Of a DNA stretch of 64,000 nucleotides, positions 11,101 through 26,100 are shown one piece after another. Source of the DNA: Planococcus citri (lineage: Eukaryota; Arthropoda; Insecta; Hemiptera; Pseudococcidae); contig NC_088679.1 in NCBI RefSeq assembly GCF_950023065.1, positions 20,088,001 to 20,152,000 on the forward strand, read 5' to 3'. Below the pieces are notes generated by a model. The model searched no databases. It was not told the origin of the DNA and saw only the letters and a program-made list of their open reading frames with translations. The first letter of the stretch is position 1. Every line of letters begins with the position of its first letter. Position numbers and translations under genes: made by a program.

Positions 11101-14100
11101 GCACTGAACCCTGAAACCCAAACCCAAAAATTCTCCAGTCCCAATCCAAACCCAAGACCTAATAAATTTTTGGTTGAAATTGGGGCCACATCCCTGACTG
11201 GAAAGTATACATGCCACGGTTACTCATAAGACAAAATTTAATTTTGAGAAAGGTTCCGGAGTTGATTTATTCATTTTTATAGAGAATTGTGGAAAATGGT
11301 GAATGTAAAAGTACTTATGTAGTTCATTCGAATCTTGAAAAAATAAATTTGAAAACTGGCCTCTTCACCTTGAACGCAACGCTTTCAAACAGATCTGCAG
11401 CCTCAAAAAAAAAAAAATAGCCATGTGTTTGGATGAGCAAAATCATACATAGGTACATGGAAGAAAAGTCAACGTACCTACCTATTCCAGAAAAAGAAAA
11501 CTTACATTTTGATGGCAATTTTCTACTGAATTTCTGCAAACTTTGCAGGAATGCAAATCAAGAGTCATTCAATGGAAATTTTTGGGAATTTCTTCAAACA
11601 TAATTTTTTGATGGAATACTCATTTTTAGATTTAATATAGAACTTTTGTTGGTATTTACCTCTGGAGGTGCAATCGCCAAAAATATATATATTTAAAAAA
11701 ATGTCGGAGGATTTTGAACAAATTAGCCATTTTGAGTTGAAAGTCACTCAGAAAAGAAATCAACTTCAGAGACGCTCCTGAAGGGGAGATGTGGGTTCTC
11801 GAAGAGAGGATGTGGGTTCTCGAAGAGAGGATGTGGGTTCTCGAAGAGAGGATGTTTTTGAAAAATCCTGATTTTTTTCTCTCTAGCCCCCTCCCAACCT
11901 AATATGGAAAAACGGTCTGGTTTCAAAAGAAATTTTTTAGGTTCTGCCGAGTGGTTTAAAATTTGAAAATTGTTCATTTTCAAATAAATTTGTGTTTTTT
12001 AAATTCGTTGCTTTTTAAAAATCTCGCTTTAATGGTGTTTAAATATGGAAAGGTATCATTTTTAAATCTGGGGAAAAATTCAATTATTTGTCTATGTTTC
12101 ATAATTTCAACGAATCACACAATGTTGAAAACCCTCACCGGCTGAAATTAATTTCTTATAGTTATACCAACTAAAAATTCACCAGATAATGCAATTTTAA
12201 CAAAATATAGAACTGATTAATTTTTTCCTGCTCAATTGTGGAAAATTTTCCAAATTGAAAAATAATCATAGCTTACGATGAAAATGAGTACATACATACC
12301 TATAGGGGGAAAAAAATCGAAAATCTATTATTTCGGAAAAATTGCAATACAATATAATGATAAGGTTAGTTTACGAGAACGATTTTTTCAAATAAATTAG
12401 CCTTCAACAATTTTAAACGTTTGCACGCATTTCCCTCATTATTCCATCAACTATGCATTCCCTTATTAACACACTAAAGTAAACATTGAACAACCATATC
12501 AGCAAACTTCAATGTTCTATCTTCACCAAGAAGTCATCAAACCATCGAAAATTTTTGTCAAGGGTCATGGAAACATTCTTGGTGATTACTTCAACAAAAA
12601 CCTGCGTAGTTATACTTTTTGGTGACTGATTCACCAAACAAGTCACCAAGTAGAAAATTGCTTACATATGGCCACTGTTTGGTGAGTCTGTCACCAAGAA
12701 GTCACCATGCTGTCAAAATTTTGTTTCGAGTACAATGGGGATATTCTGGTGATTACTTACTTCACTCACAATTCGAAATAAGAATGACAAAAACTCACAT
12801 GGTGACTCGCTGGTGAGAGCTTCACCATCGAGTCAACAGGTCAAAAATCAATTACACATGTTCACTGCTTGGCAAAGCTGTCATCAAGAAGTCACCAAAC
12901 CATCAAAAAAATGAAAAAAAAAATGTCAAAGGCTATGGGGACATTCTGGCGATTCTTCACCAATGGCGACTTCTTGGTGACAGATTCACCAAATAATTCA
13001 TGAAATCGTACTCTGGTTTTAAACATTTCCATCATTATTGAAAAATTTGGTTTTGAGCTTCCCCCCTGCGTCCCTACTGCGTAATTTTTGACTTATCTGT
13101 TCGCAGAGGCGAGGTATGATTCATCGATGTCAAATTGGCTATTATTGATAATTCATGGAAACTTTTTTAATGAGTTATAATATTTACTCATTTGAAAGAA
13201 AACATCGTTTTTTACTTATCAGTGATTCCAATCTACAAATATGTCTAATTAAATTAAATTAAAATAATTGTGCCTAAATGAAGTGATGAATTCAATTTTC
13301 ATTCATGAATCATACTACCTACATATTTTCAATCTGCAAAATACTGACACAGAAATTAGTTTACAAAACTCGTATTTTTAACCTAGGTATCAAAAATTGA
13401 AATAATTTCATCACTTAATTAGTCCCAAAAGAACCGTTTAATCGTTCTCAAATGATTCAATTTTTGTTTCTGGATGAGCGATTCATTCAAGACGCAACCT
13501 ATTTTCAAAATTAGGTACCTACATTTTTTGATAAAGTTATTTGTTTTGTTTATGAAAAAAAAAAACAACCAAAATAACACGTTGAGTCGTTTGCGAAATC
13601 GAACTTGTAATTCATAAAATTCTTCGATAAAATTACTAGATAATTATCTGATCGTTCACGAACGATTCAATTAATTTTTTCTATTAATAAATCAAATCCT
13701 TCTTGAACATTTTGCTCATGAAAATTTTCACTTTCCATCAATTTTTTCGTTACCTACTTACGAGTTCATGAATTATTCAGTAAAGTCGTTCGCGAATGCT
13801 TCAGTTTCTAGAAAATTCTCCATCATTTTCCCCTCGAAGTTGACCATCAATAATGAATCGATTGATCTTACTTCTATACATATTTTGCACATTAGACGAT
13901 GCTGTTGATAACTAATGGAAATTTTTTTAATTGCTTAATATCCCTGTTAGGAAATTTTTCGGAGTATTATTTTCCTCAATCAAATAATTGTTCATTGGAC
14001 TCATTATAATTAAATTTAAATCGTCACATTCAAGTTTAATTAATCGCCATTTATGAGTCATTGTGCTTCCAACGTGCAAAATAAAATACCTCAAGTACAG

Positions 14101-17100
14101 AAAAATCAACTCGAAAAAATTTTTTAATCGATTTCCCTAATCTTTCCATTGACTTTTATACGAAGATTATCTATAGTTTGGATAAACATGGCCCATATTA
14201 CTTTTGGCACCGGTTCATCGAATGCATGTAGGCTATATGAATTAAAGGTATTCGAAGCTCTGCACACTTCTACACATAGATAAGTAAGACATATAGCTGG
14301 GCAGTTGAAGAACTAGTATTCGTATTATGTAATGATCTATAATTGGGATAGTCACATTTTTAGAATTTCTCTTCTTCTGTATGCTCTTCACGTCTGCCTA
14401 TGCTTTTTATACCTGAATAGTGAATATATATATTCTTTCACCTGGGTTTCGGTTACTCTATTGTCAAAGATTTTATGGCTATTGTAATTCAAATGTAGGT
14501 ACCTAGGTATATTTGTTAACACATCCAGAATTTATAATATTGGTAGGGATTCTGTACTTCTGTATATTTGCGGAAATTGATTTTATGACCATAAGGAACT
14601 TATCTATCGAAATAATTGCTTTCATTTCCTACCTATTGCTCTTATCAATTCGGTTGAAAATATTCATCATCGTGTTTAGATTTTCGTTAATTACAAAAAT
14701 AATCCCAAAGGTCAACATCGGTCAATTTTTACTCGATAAATATTACTCAAGTAGATTGATAAAAATATGTAATTGCGAGATTAGGGTGCTAAGCTACCTA
14801 CCAACATGTTCTAGCACTTTTTACGACCGGCTCAGAAGATCTCATGATCCTGAAAGTTGTTTAAGAAGATATTTCATAAAAAAAAATTAGTCACTAGCAG
14901 GTTCAAGTCTACATTATTATCTAATACATTGGTCGAAACAACATTTCGCCGAGAATATACCTTCAAATGAGCTAATTTCCTCGCTATATTTATTATTAAA
15001 GATAACAAATTGAGAAATAGCCATAACATCAAACGAATAATTTGCGTAATGTGGTTTTCGAACCGTTAAATAGTTTCCTGTAGTGTGTGTTTTGAAATAG
15101 GTACCTACTCGTATAGCACATTGTTGTAATTTTTTTTCTACCATTCATGCTTTTTAAAAAAAAACTAGCAGGTATAATAATTAAGAAAAAAAGGAATAAA
15201 ATATATATAGGTCGTAGAAGTGTTCACAACATACACACGAGACCGGAGACCTGATTTAATATTTTGCTTCTGTCTGAATGATTCTATTAATTGAAATGTT
15301 TACCCCCTATTTTTTTTGTTCATCTTTCAAATTGTTCACCAATCGACTTGGACGCATTGTATTGTATGTTTATGCAGTCTACCTCTCTCTCTACCTCTAC
15401 CTCATCACTGCATGTTCAATAATAAAACGATTGCTACCGTCAGTGTCCCCCATTTATTTACGTTGATTTGCGATGAGCGATGTGTAACAGCGCAATAGTA
15501 TTTATGTATATAGTGCGATATTATAAAGATGATAAAGGTTGCTTCACACAGAGAAACGTATGCCAGACGTTAATTTCATTGCTGGTAATTAGAGTATTAA
15601 GAACGTTACTCATTGTTTAATTACTACTGTCTTACTTCGAGACGAACACAGCAGTCAACTTGTCTATAGATGTCTACCTATACCTATTTATGTGATGTTT
15701 TTATTTTTTATTTTTACCCCGCTGATTATTTATTAATCGTTATTATACCGTTTGTATGTTTCAGTGTTTGGAAACGGTGTATTTCTGGTTCGCTATTGTC
15801 GATAGCTTGGTATCCGAATGCAGCGATAACGAAAAGAAACCGTTGAGGAAGATCAGGGATCATTATTTCTTGTCTGTTGTGTTTCCACTGTCGTCGGTGA
15901 GTACTGAACTTATAATCTTAATTTTGTAAAGGCTAACATTTATTGGTGGGATGTTGGCTCAGATGAGAGTAACCTTGGAAATACCTTGTATTATGCTTAT
16001 GGTCATTCGATGGACGGTTCGAGATGATAAATAGGGGTGCCAACCACCTGGAATTGTTGTAGAAAGGCCCCAATTGATGTCTTATTCGTACCTTTATTCA
16101 TATATGTAGTTCGTATAGTGAAGTATGACTTCGCGAGGGCTGAATTCTGCTCCCTTTCATGTTTCAATTTCAATGAGATGTCTAGCCTTATGGTATTATG
16201 AGAGTTTTGAAAGAGGTGTTGAAATAGGCTACAGGAGAATATATTGAGATTTGGTAATCAATTGGATTGAATTCAAAAGTTTTTATTTATTTTTTTCAAT
16301 TTTACAATACATAATATATTCCACTTTACTAACAATTTTTTTTGAAAGATTTCAAAACTGTGTGAAAAATTATGAAAAAAATGAAATTTCAAGGGCAATG
16401 ACGATCAAGATAAATCACAAGTGAACTAGTGAGGTTTGGAGGACTTGACAGGAGGGTTCTCCAGATCATTGATTTTGAAAAAGCATTTGATTCTTTGAAA
16501 ATAATGTCTATGATGACAGCTCTTGAAAAGATTGGAATTGATCCTGCCTACCTACGTGTGATCGAGTATATCTACAGAAATGCCACAGCTTCTATTAGAG
16601 TCAATGGAGAAACAGCAAAAATAAGGCTCAAAAAGGGAATAAGACAGGGAGATGCTCTTTCACCTAAATTGTTCACAGCCACACTCTATAACAACATCAG
16701 AGATATACTATGGGGAGAAGGAGGACTGAAGATCTCTGGAGAAAAATTAACCCATTTGCTATATGTGACCGTCCGCGATAAAACCGACCATCCGTCGCAA
16801 AAAATCGAAAACGTTTTTTCGCCTATTTTTGGGCCTCAAATGGTTTGGGGAACAGAAATTCGCAAAAAAAAATTTTTGATTTTTTTGCGACGGATGGTCG
16901 GTTTTATCGCGGACGGTCACATATGCTGACTATGTGGTGCTGATAGCACAGGATATGGACAAACTTCAGGGAATGCTGGACAAGGTGAGAGATGCATGTC
17001 TAGAAGTAGGACTGAAAATTAATAAAGGGAAGACCAAGACTATGTGCAATGGGTTTGTAACTGATAAAAAGTGTGTCCAGCTGGAGGATGATGAAATTGA

Positions 17101-20100
17101 AATGGTTGATGGATTTGTGTACCTTGGCCAAGATATGACAATGAATAATGATTTCAACAGAGAGATATCCAGGAGAATAGAGGCATTATGGGCAGCGTAC
17201 TCGAGGCTGCGAGGAATTATCAGAGAGAAGTCAATACCGATGTGTCTGAGAAGGAAGGTAGCCAATCAGTGCATCATCCCAGTGGCCTAATATGCTAGTG
17301 AGACATGGGCATTGACAAAGAAGCTGGAAGATCGAATTGTCAAGATGCAGAGGCGTATGGAGAGGTCAATGCTGGGGATAACGCTGCGAGACAAATGGAC
17401 TGCAGTGGAGAAAATTTGGGAGACCACAGGGGTGACTGACATTGTGGAGACAGCTAAGTGGAGTAAGTGGCGCTGGTCCGGTCATGTTGCCAGAAGTGGG
17501 GGTCAACAATGGGTGGTAAAGACTACTCAGTGGAGACCAGACAGAAAATGGGCACTGGGGAGACCAAAACGGAGATGGGAGGATGAGATATGAACATGTG
17601 ATGGAGAATGGTGGAGTACAGCCCAAGACCGGAGCTCGTGGAAAGAAGTTGGGGAGGCCTTCATCCAGCAGTGGATCGAGAAAAAGGGCTAAAAAGAAGA
17701 AGAAGAATAATCAACAAAAATCGTCAAATTAAGGTAGAAAAAAATGGTCTTTTTTTTTTAAAAATTCAATTTGTCAAAAAATCAAATTTTATAAGAGTGA
17801 AGAGATTAGAATTACATACTCCATATTCCAGTTCCATCCAATCACATTTGGTGATTGTGACTGAAGTTTAACATTAATATTACTTGGATTTTTAATTTTT
17901 TTTCCTCAGAATTTTGTCAAAAGTCATCAGTAAATGCATCTACATAATTATCTTGTAATGATGAACGATTTTTTTTTTTTTTAAATTTTGGAAACCGAGT
18001 TCATTCGTTATTCAAACTAGAAAAAAAATCATCAATCGAAAATTTTCAATAAGATGCCTACAAGATATTACAGTAGATGAATTGAGTTGAGACAAAATGT
18101 TGAAGAAAAAAAAAAATAAAAAGTGAGGAGGTGAACAATGATGGAAAATTGAAACTGAAAGCTAAACCAGGGATAGAAAGCTAGCTGAAAGCTGAAATCT
18201 AAAATCCAAGGAAGTTTGGGGGTTTTGAAAGCTAAAATCTGGTTGAAGCTGTATGATTGAAAAGCTAAAAGCTAGCCAAAATCTTTATGTATTCAGTTTT
18301 CTTTCAGCTTTTTTGCAAATTTATTTGTTAAGTTTTCACATTTTACTTTTCTTCTTTTAAAGTTTTTTCGATTTTTTTTTTTGGTGTTTGTGAATCTCCA
18401 TTTTCTTTTCAATTCACCTCTTTAGAAAAAAAATTGAAAAACCCAAAGCTGAAAGCCAAGAAGCTAAAAGCCAAAGGATTTTTGGAAGCTAAAAGCTAGC
18501 CGTTAGAATGCTTTACGAATTTGAAAAGCTAAAGCTAAAGTTTTATACATTTTTTAGAAGCTGAAAGCTAAAGCCAAAAGTTTTATTTTTCAGCTTTCCA
18601 TCCATCACTGAACTAAACACTGAAACTGAAAAAAGCAAAACTGAAAATAAAGTAGTTCATTTTTTTTTAAGATTTCCAAAATATTGCGAATTTGGTGGGA
18701 AAATGAGTGTAATTAAAACTGAAACTGTTTAAAAACTGTAACTGAAACTAAATTAAAAACCGAAACTGAAATGAGCAAAATTCAAAACTAAAAACTGAAA
18801 CTGAAAAAAATAAAACTGAAAATTGAATGTGATTTAAGATAAATAGGTACATATAATGTAAAAATAATTTACAAAACAAAACATTCTAATTGTTAATCTA
18901 ATAATGAAGTAGAACAAATGATAGATTATTATTTATTACATATTATGTATGAACCAGATAATTTTTTTTTTCAACAGTTCCATATTCCTATTTCTTCCTT
19001 AGTTTTCATTTTGTACGTTTTTCTTTTTCCAATATTGCAAAACAAATTTTTTTCTGTTGAAAATTTCACTCAAAATTGAAACATGATTAGAAAAATGAAC
19101 GTTGAGCAAAAAAATTCAAAATGTTTTTTTTTCTCTTTCCTTTTCTCACTCTCTCTCTAAAAAAACATGCACAAAAAACAACCATTTTGTAAAATCAGAA
19201 AATTTATTTGAGAAATTCCAAAAGTCCATCAAAAATTCTTTTCTAAAAAGAATTGTGAACAATTCATCAAATTAAAAAAGAAGATTCAAAAAGTTGGTGC
19301 TAAAATGTATTAAAATGTCACAAAAAATGTCAAAAAATGTTCGGATTTGATCAGATTTTGAATATTTTATGGATCCAATTTGATCTGATCACGTCTAATC
19401 ACTAATCAGATTTGGTTAGATAAAAGTTTTGATCAGATTAGATCTGTTTACACTTGATCCGACCAAATAGGGCAGACCTGCTTAATCAGATTTGATAATT
19501 TTTCGATAAAATTGGTTTAATAAATGAGAAAAGCACCCATTTTTATACTTTTTTTTTTAAATTTTTTTATGTTTCTTCAGAGGCAATCGGTCCAGTTGCC
19601 CCCCTTTTTTTGATTTTTTCATAAAAAATCTGCCATTTTTTTCAATTATTAAGAACCAAAAAATGAAATTCAGCATTTGAAATGTAGCCTTGGGTTTATT
19701 TGTTGATGACTTTCTGACTTTTTTTTACTCAATCCAAAAAATTTATACCTAATTATTATTATTTATTTGGGATACTTACTTAGATATTTCTTTTTGTACG
19801 AGTGATTATTTCTCTTTAGGTTGATTTTTCCCAAAAATTCGATTTTAGTTATAGGAAAAATTAAGAAAAACAATGTTTCTCTTTATAGTTTGATTTTTCC
19901 CAAAAATCGATTTTTGGTAAGAAGAAAAATTTTGAAAAACAACAACAACAACAACAACAACAAACTGATTTCTTCATCAGTCAACATTATGGCTGGGACT
20001 TTTATATCGCAAAAAATGTGTTTTATGTTCATAAAATATGTCTTTTGAGGCTCAAAATATGTCAAAAATATGCTCAATAGAATTATATTAAGTATATGGA

Positions 20101-23100
20101 CTTATGGAAATCGAAATGCAGGATATTCGAAGAAGACTAAAAAAATCACAAAATTGCAAACCAAACTGAATTTTTACGTATTTGATCAAAATTAATTTGT
20201 GGTCATAAATTTAAAACGAACGATGACAAGTAAAGTACAGCTCAACGTTCCGATTTTTATTACATCTTCTGTGGGTTATGCGATGGGTTTTCAAGGTTTT
20301 CCGCATAATTTGAAGGATTTCCTTTGAGCATATGAATACGATTTTTTACTCAGTCATCGCTGTTAAGTATAATTTTTAAAATTAGTATCGTTCAATTTTC
20401 GTTCGCTTAAATTATTTCCACGTGAAGTAAAGACAACGAACGTAATAACTAATGAGCCAATTAAATAGCTAATAGAAGTACTATTGAAGTTGAGTACCAA
20501 TTACCATACTAGGTGTACTGGTACTGGTACCTACCTAATATATTTAAAAGAAAGATGAATGTTTTTTAGATTTGTTATAATAATTACGAAGAACTTTGTA
20601 GTTATAGTTAGGTACATCGTGTAGAGTAGATAATTTTCACAAAATTATTAGTACCTAACTAGTAACTACGTTATCTTAAAAATTGAAACAATTTGTTGTA
20701 TGTATGTTTGGCGTATTTTTAATCAATGTTTTATCATCACGCTTATTTCCTTTTTGAGGAACTAAAAAAATGAAAATATCATTTCAAAAATAGAACAGAT
20801 AAATAACCAGCCGATCGCCGATGAACATCGTATTATGAAAGCTCATATTTTTCCATGTTAAATATACGTGACGTTTGACTAACGATGAGCTGATAGATAA
20901 GGTACCTACCTACCAACCTACCTACCTACCTACTACCTAGATACATATTATGCTCGTTACATTTTTACATATTATATTTTGAATAATATACGTTTTCGTT
21001 GAAATTATGATTTATAATTTATAAATGTACGTACTACGTATTTACAGATTATATATTTTGTATCGTCATGATCTTTAACGAAGGGACGCATACTCTTACA
21101 ACCTCATAAAAATTTTCCAATATTGTGAAAAATATTATTAGAAAAATTCCCACTAACCGGTAACTAAGATTAATTATTTTCGTCATAATGATTATGTTTC
21201 AAACTGAACGTTCTTATTGTCTTAAATGAGTAAAGTGGATAATGAAAATAGTATGAATGACCTTCGCTTCAACAGTGGCACTGTGTTAGAATACGTACGC
21301 TCTTACACACTTATGAGTGGGTATATCTCTACGTACTGTATTTTTAAACACATAGGGCCGATTTGTTTACAAGGTGGCCAAATCAATTGTCGAGTACAAT
21401 ATGCTAATTGTTTGCGACAGTGCGAAGAGCATATTGTGACATGTGTGTCAATTAATTAATTATTGGCTGCGGATTTGTTTTTTTTTTACCTCGACTGGTT
21501 TCCTATTTGGTTATTGAACTAGAGTGATGGTTTTTCTGACTGGTGATTAGATTCAGTATTCAGTTATATTCTGATTATAGGGTTATCGTTCTGGGAGTTG
21601 TCTATTTTGAGAAAAAAAAATTAGCACTGACATTGAATGAGTTGTATCTACTCAATAAAATTTGATTAATGGAAGAAAAAGAAAAAGAGTGTGAGAAAAT
21701 AAAGGAAAATTCCCCATTTTTTTATTTTTATTAACAACTGCGTGAAAAAATATTTGTACCAAATCAGCCAATTTCAGGTACCAAAGTCCATTTGAATTTT
21801 TGGAAAATTTTAAACATCAAATTCTAACCAAAATTGGCAAAAATTGAAATTTTACTCAACTGGACTCGAATGTTGATTCATTTATGCTTTGGAAGTGATT
21901 TCGAACCAATTTTGAGCAATTCTGGAATCCTCCATAAAAAATATTTGTTTGAAGGAAACCAAGCTAGATCGAAAGAGCATATCCTAAAACCCCTTTAACC
22001 AAAATTTCAAGTCCTGGAGTTCATATTTGAATTTTTGAAAATCTAGAAAATTCAAAAAAAGGTGCGTTTGAGAGCGATTTTTAGACTTTTTTTTAATATT
22101 GTTATGGTGCAATCTGCCTCCACCTGCTAGGTGATAGATCTTAGGGTAACCCTTTACGCGATGTGATTTATTGCTATTTAGTAAAGAGGGTTCCAGTAAC
22201 GTGGGAAAATATTAGAACATAGGGTGTGAACAATACCTTTCAATAGTCAAGGAGGCACGAGCTTCTGTCGATTGAAAGGTATCATCACTTGGTTTTTGCA
22301 ATCAGCCGTGGCAAGATCCTCGTCAAAGTATGTGGTCAAGGAGTAATTTGTATGTGACAACAGGCCTAGGCCTAAGTTACATTATTTCAGGTTAACCGAC
22401 CTCGCGTGTGTTTAAGATAATATTTTGATTTTATCGTAATCGTTGGTAGTTATTAATTAATTCTCTGAGGTAATGATCCGACGATTATAACCTTTGCGGT
22501 CATATCAAGATATTCCTAGGCATCTTGAATGAAGCGTGTGATACGTGTGTCTCTTCGTAAAGCAGCCACCGACAGCCACTATTATTGGGGTAGGCTAAGG
22601 AAAAGGGGTGGTGTGACAGTGAGCAGTGTTCAGTAAGTGTGAACTTACATGGTGGTGTCTCCACTATATTAATTATAACTTTATCGTAATTAATAGATGA
22701 TGTCAATGGACGTGTGGGATGGAGCATGGATTCCTCACTCACGTCATCATGAACCTATTTCGCATACATATGTAGCTTTAGTAAATTGCTCGGCTAGTAA
22801 GGTATCAATTCCATGTATAATTGCCATGATATGCCAGCAGAAATGCCTTAAGCATTATCCTATCTGTCTAGATTGAACGCATTTAAAAAATAAATAACAT
22901 ATTACAATATGTTATAAATAATGTAGATGTAGTGAATGTCTTGACCGAATAAATCCTTTGTACATAAATGGTATTTAAATGTTGATCATTTCTGTACTTG
23001 ATGACTTAGAATCTTTAGTGGTCACTCAAGAGAACTCCCATCTGAGCTAGTCAGGAGTCGAATAAATCTCCCCCTTTAGGTGATATTTATGAGAGAAACC

Positions 23101-26100
23101 ATCGAAACAGTAATGAGTAGGTAATTACACCAATCATCGCTGATCACTATCAATTCTAAGATAACAATATATTAAATTTTTTTGAACAAAGTAAACCAAT
23201 GTGAATAATTTTTCTTCAATTTTCCTCAGAATTTTGAAATCTCTTTGGAGGGGGGGGGGGGGGGTGGGGTGAAATTAAAACATTACACACCCTTTCGGCC
23301 ATTTCAGGAAGCCACCCAGAAATTACAAGAGTGCGGGTTCAAAAGTGAATTTTTGACCAATTTGTAAATTCCAGAAAATGTGAAAAAAATCAAATGATCA
23401 CAGCTTTTACAAATTGGTGAAAAATTCTCTTTGGAATTGAATTGACACTCTTTGGGAATATTTGGATACTCAAAAACATTCGAGAGAGTTCCCAATAAGT
23501 ACCAAGCAAAGTTACAAAGGCTCAAGTTCATTTTTGATCGCTTCAGAGCGTTTTTCAAATTCTCAAAAAAATCAAAAACTCGCAAGAGGCTCCAAAAAAG
23601 TCAAGTTGCAATATTGTTTTCGAGTCAGGTGATTGTTTAGACACATCAAACGATATCTTGCTAAAAAAAAACACTCCTTATCGACCTTCGTTGAAAATTT
23701 GATTTTTTTCATATTTTCTGGAATTCAAACATTATTGGTTAAAAATTTACTCTTGAACTAACACTCCTGGAATTTTTTGGTAACCACTTGAAACGATAGA
23801 AAGATTGTCCAATTAGCTTCGACCAAAATTATAGATTCCAACGTTCATTTTTGACCTCTCCAGAGTGATCAAAAAGTTTTGGAGAAAATTGAAAAATCGC
23901 TAGAGGCTCCAGAATGGCCCAAAACTGATAGTAGGTAGTTGTTGATATACGAAAATCGAATCGGAGAAATTCTTCATATTGGTTCATTTTGCTTCTGTTT
24001 CATGGAAAAGCTGTAAAATTGCCCTTGAAACAACTTTTTTGTATTTTTAGAATTTTTAAAAATTATCCAAAATGAATTTTTTAATCTGAAAATTTTGGTT
24101 TTGGGGTTTTAAGACATGCTTTTTCTATCTAGCTTGGTTTCTTTCAAAATCAGAGCGAGTCTGTGAGTCCAAATAGTTTACTTGTTGGTTATTTATATCA
24201 ATGTAAAGAAAAAAAAAATGTATCAAATAAAAATCCTTGTAGTTTTTATCTTTACTTTCACATTTTTTTCAATAAATTTCATTTTACGAATATGATTACC
24301 TACCTACTTAAAAATGCTTAATATTACTTATTTATTGCTCTCATATCTATTTTAATATTGCCAACTTTTTAAAATGCATATTTTATTTTGCAATTTTCGA
24401 CCATTAAAATATATATTTTATGAGCGAAGCATAAAACTACTTGTTTCTACTCGTATTGCATGAAAATCACATCTCCTTGATGTAATTCCTATAAAAATTG
24501 AATTAAGTAAGCATACCTACCTGTAACTTTCCCTGAAAAAATTATTCCTCGAAGTGACTTTTTACCAGTAACTTTACCTTTGAAAAATTCTGAACTTTTT
24601 TTTTTTTGCTGTAATAACCGACACTCGACACTTGAGAAATTATTACGAGATAATACTGTTTACACTTATACTTGTATTGCGTAGCTTTTCATAAATTATT
24701 ATTAATTATTATCTTCGAGTTTTGATTCACGACAGAAAATTTCCATCGTTGTTCGTTGATATCGTTATGTTGACGTATAAATAATATGAGTAAGCTTTGT
24801 GGAATCCTAACGGTGCATTCCACCGCACATATTGGTCATTGGTCATTTTGCCAAATGCTATTTTACATGTTTGATGACGAAGCACAGTTATCTGATATAA
24901 AATAATGGAATAATATCAAATATCGTATAAGATAGGTATCTGCGCACGTGTGCGTGTATCCACGTGTCATGAACGAGTTAAACACTTTGCAATTGATACG
25001 ATAGATAGGTATTAGGTACCATTTTGCAGGCTATTTTAATTATTTCCACGGCTAAATCGATCGTTTACTATAGGTGACCGTATAAGTAAGCTGACGGGCA
25101 GTATGCGAAAGGTTGAATTTCCCAATTTACGAGAAATAATTTTTTCTAATTTCGTTCCCCTCTATTGCACCACATCGGTCTTTCAAGTGTGGCGATTTGA
25201 ATCGTTATAGGTTATAGGTATAAGTGAGAGATTTTAATAAATTTCTCAATCGTGTCACTACCTACTCCATAATGTTTATAGTGTTCACCTTGTTTACTGT
25301 GGATAGCGGATACTTTTAAAATATGACCGAGACCGACGTCGACGACGACCACGTGGTAAATTGAACGTGTTGAATGCAGTATATACGTGTATTTAGTAGA
25401 TATATTGGTCGAAAAATTTATGCCAAATGGCTTATATAACTACGAATAGCTATTCCAGCAAATAAACTCCACAACTCTTAACGTTCAACTTTATTCTCAG
25501 GTAGGTACTAATGGGGAAATTTTTTTCTTTTTAAATACCCGAAGTTGAAGTTCTACTAATTACATTGGTGTAGAACTGGATTTCGAGTGAGAAAAAACCA
25601 GTATAAATGGTGAACCGAACCCTCGATAATTTCGTACCTACCTATATGTACAAATGCATTGATATTTTCCCATGCGAATTACGAGTAGATTTGTCAATGC
25701 ATTACTTGCTCGATGAATGTGCCGAATACTTTTCCAGCTTATTGAGGGATCTAGAAGTATAATTTATTGATGAAAAATGTTGAAATACGAAATTAATGCC
25801 ATCGAAAACATAAAAAATGACATACCACGTAATGTTTTTTATTTTGCAAAATTTAACCAACATTGAAGATGAAGTAGAAGTAGAACGTACCTATATAGTC
25901 ATTTAGGCCACCAAGACCCCCAGATTCTAAAACGAAACATATTCAGATCTGTGTTAATGTAAAAAGATATATCGGGAAAAAATGGTTACAAAATTGAAGC
26001 TTTTTGGGACGCCCCATCCCCCCCTAAAATGAGTTGAGGTAAAAATTGCAAACGAGGTGTCAAAAAGCATTAGAATTTTACGCTAAACACAAATATCTCA

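Larger units (their letters stand above)
8183..15764 (+). other. Copy 1 intron 1 (7.6 kb)
   Basis: Parts of this intron are recognisably homologous to copy 2 intron 1. For example 11573 (ATGGAAATTTTTGGGAATTT) matches 40368, 12140-12250 matches about 40680-40800, and 14203 (GGCACCGGTTCAT) matches 41112. Between them lie insertions: a GAG-rich run (9451-9519), a 21-bp triplicate (11788-11850) and the GGTGA/TCACC array (12520-13000). The 125-codon open frame at 14513-14890 is broken in the homologous copy 2 intron and is not considered a gene. Confidence 0.7.

Noticed and set aside
11744..11983. - strand frame with a seven-residue repeat (HPLFENP)
   Set aside because: Arises from three 21-bp tandem copies; no coding context.
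14513..14890. 125-codon + strand open frame with hydrophobic stretches
   Set aside because: Lies in copy 1 intron 1; the homologous part of copy 2 intron 1 (about 41160-41340) is broken by stops and indels, and no family is recognisable.
22500..22742. 80-codon - strand open frame
   Set aside because: Inside the LTR-like segment, no homology and no splice context.
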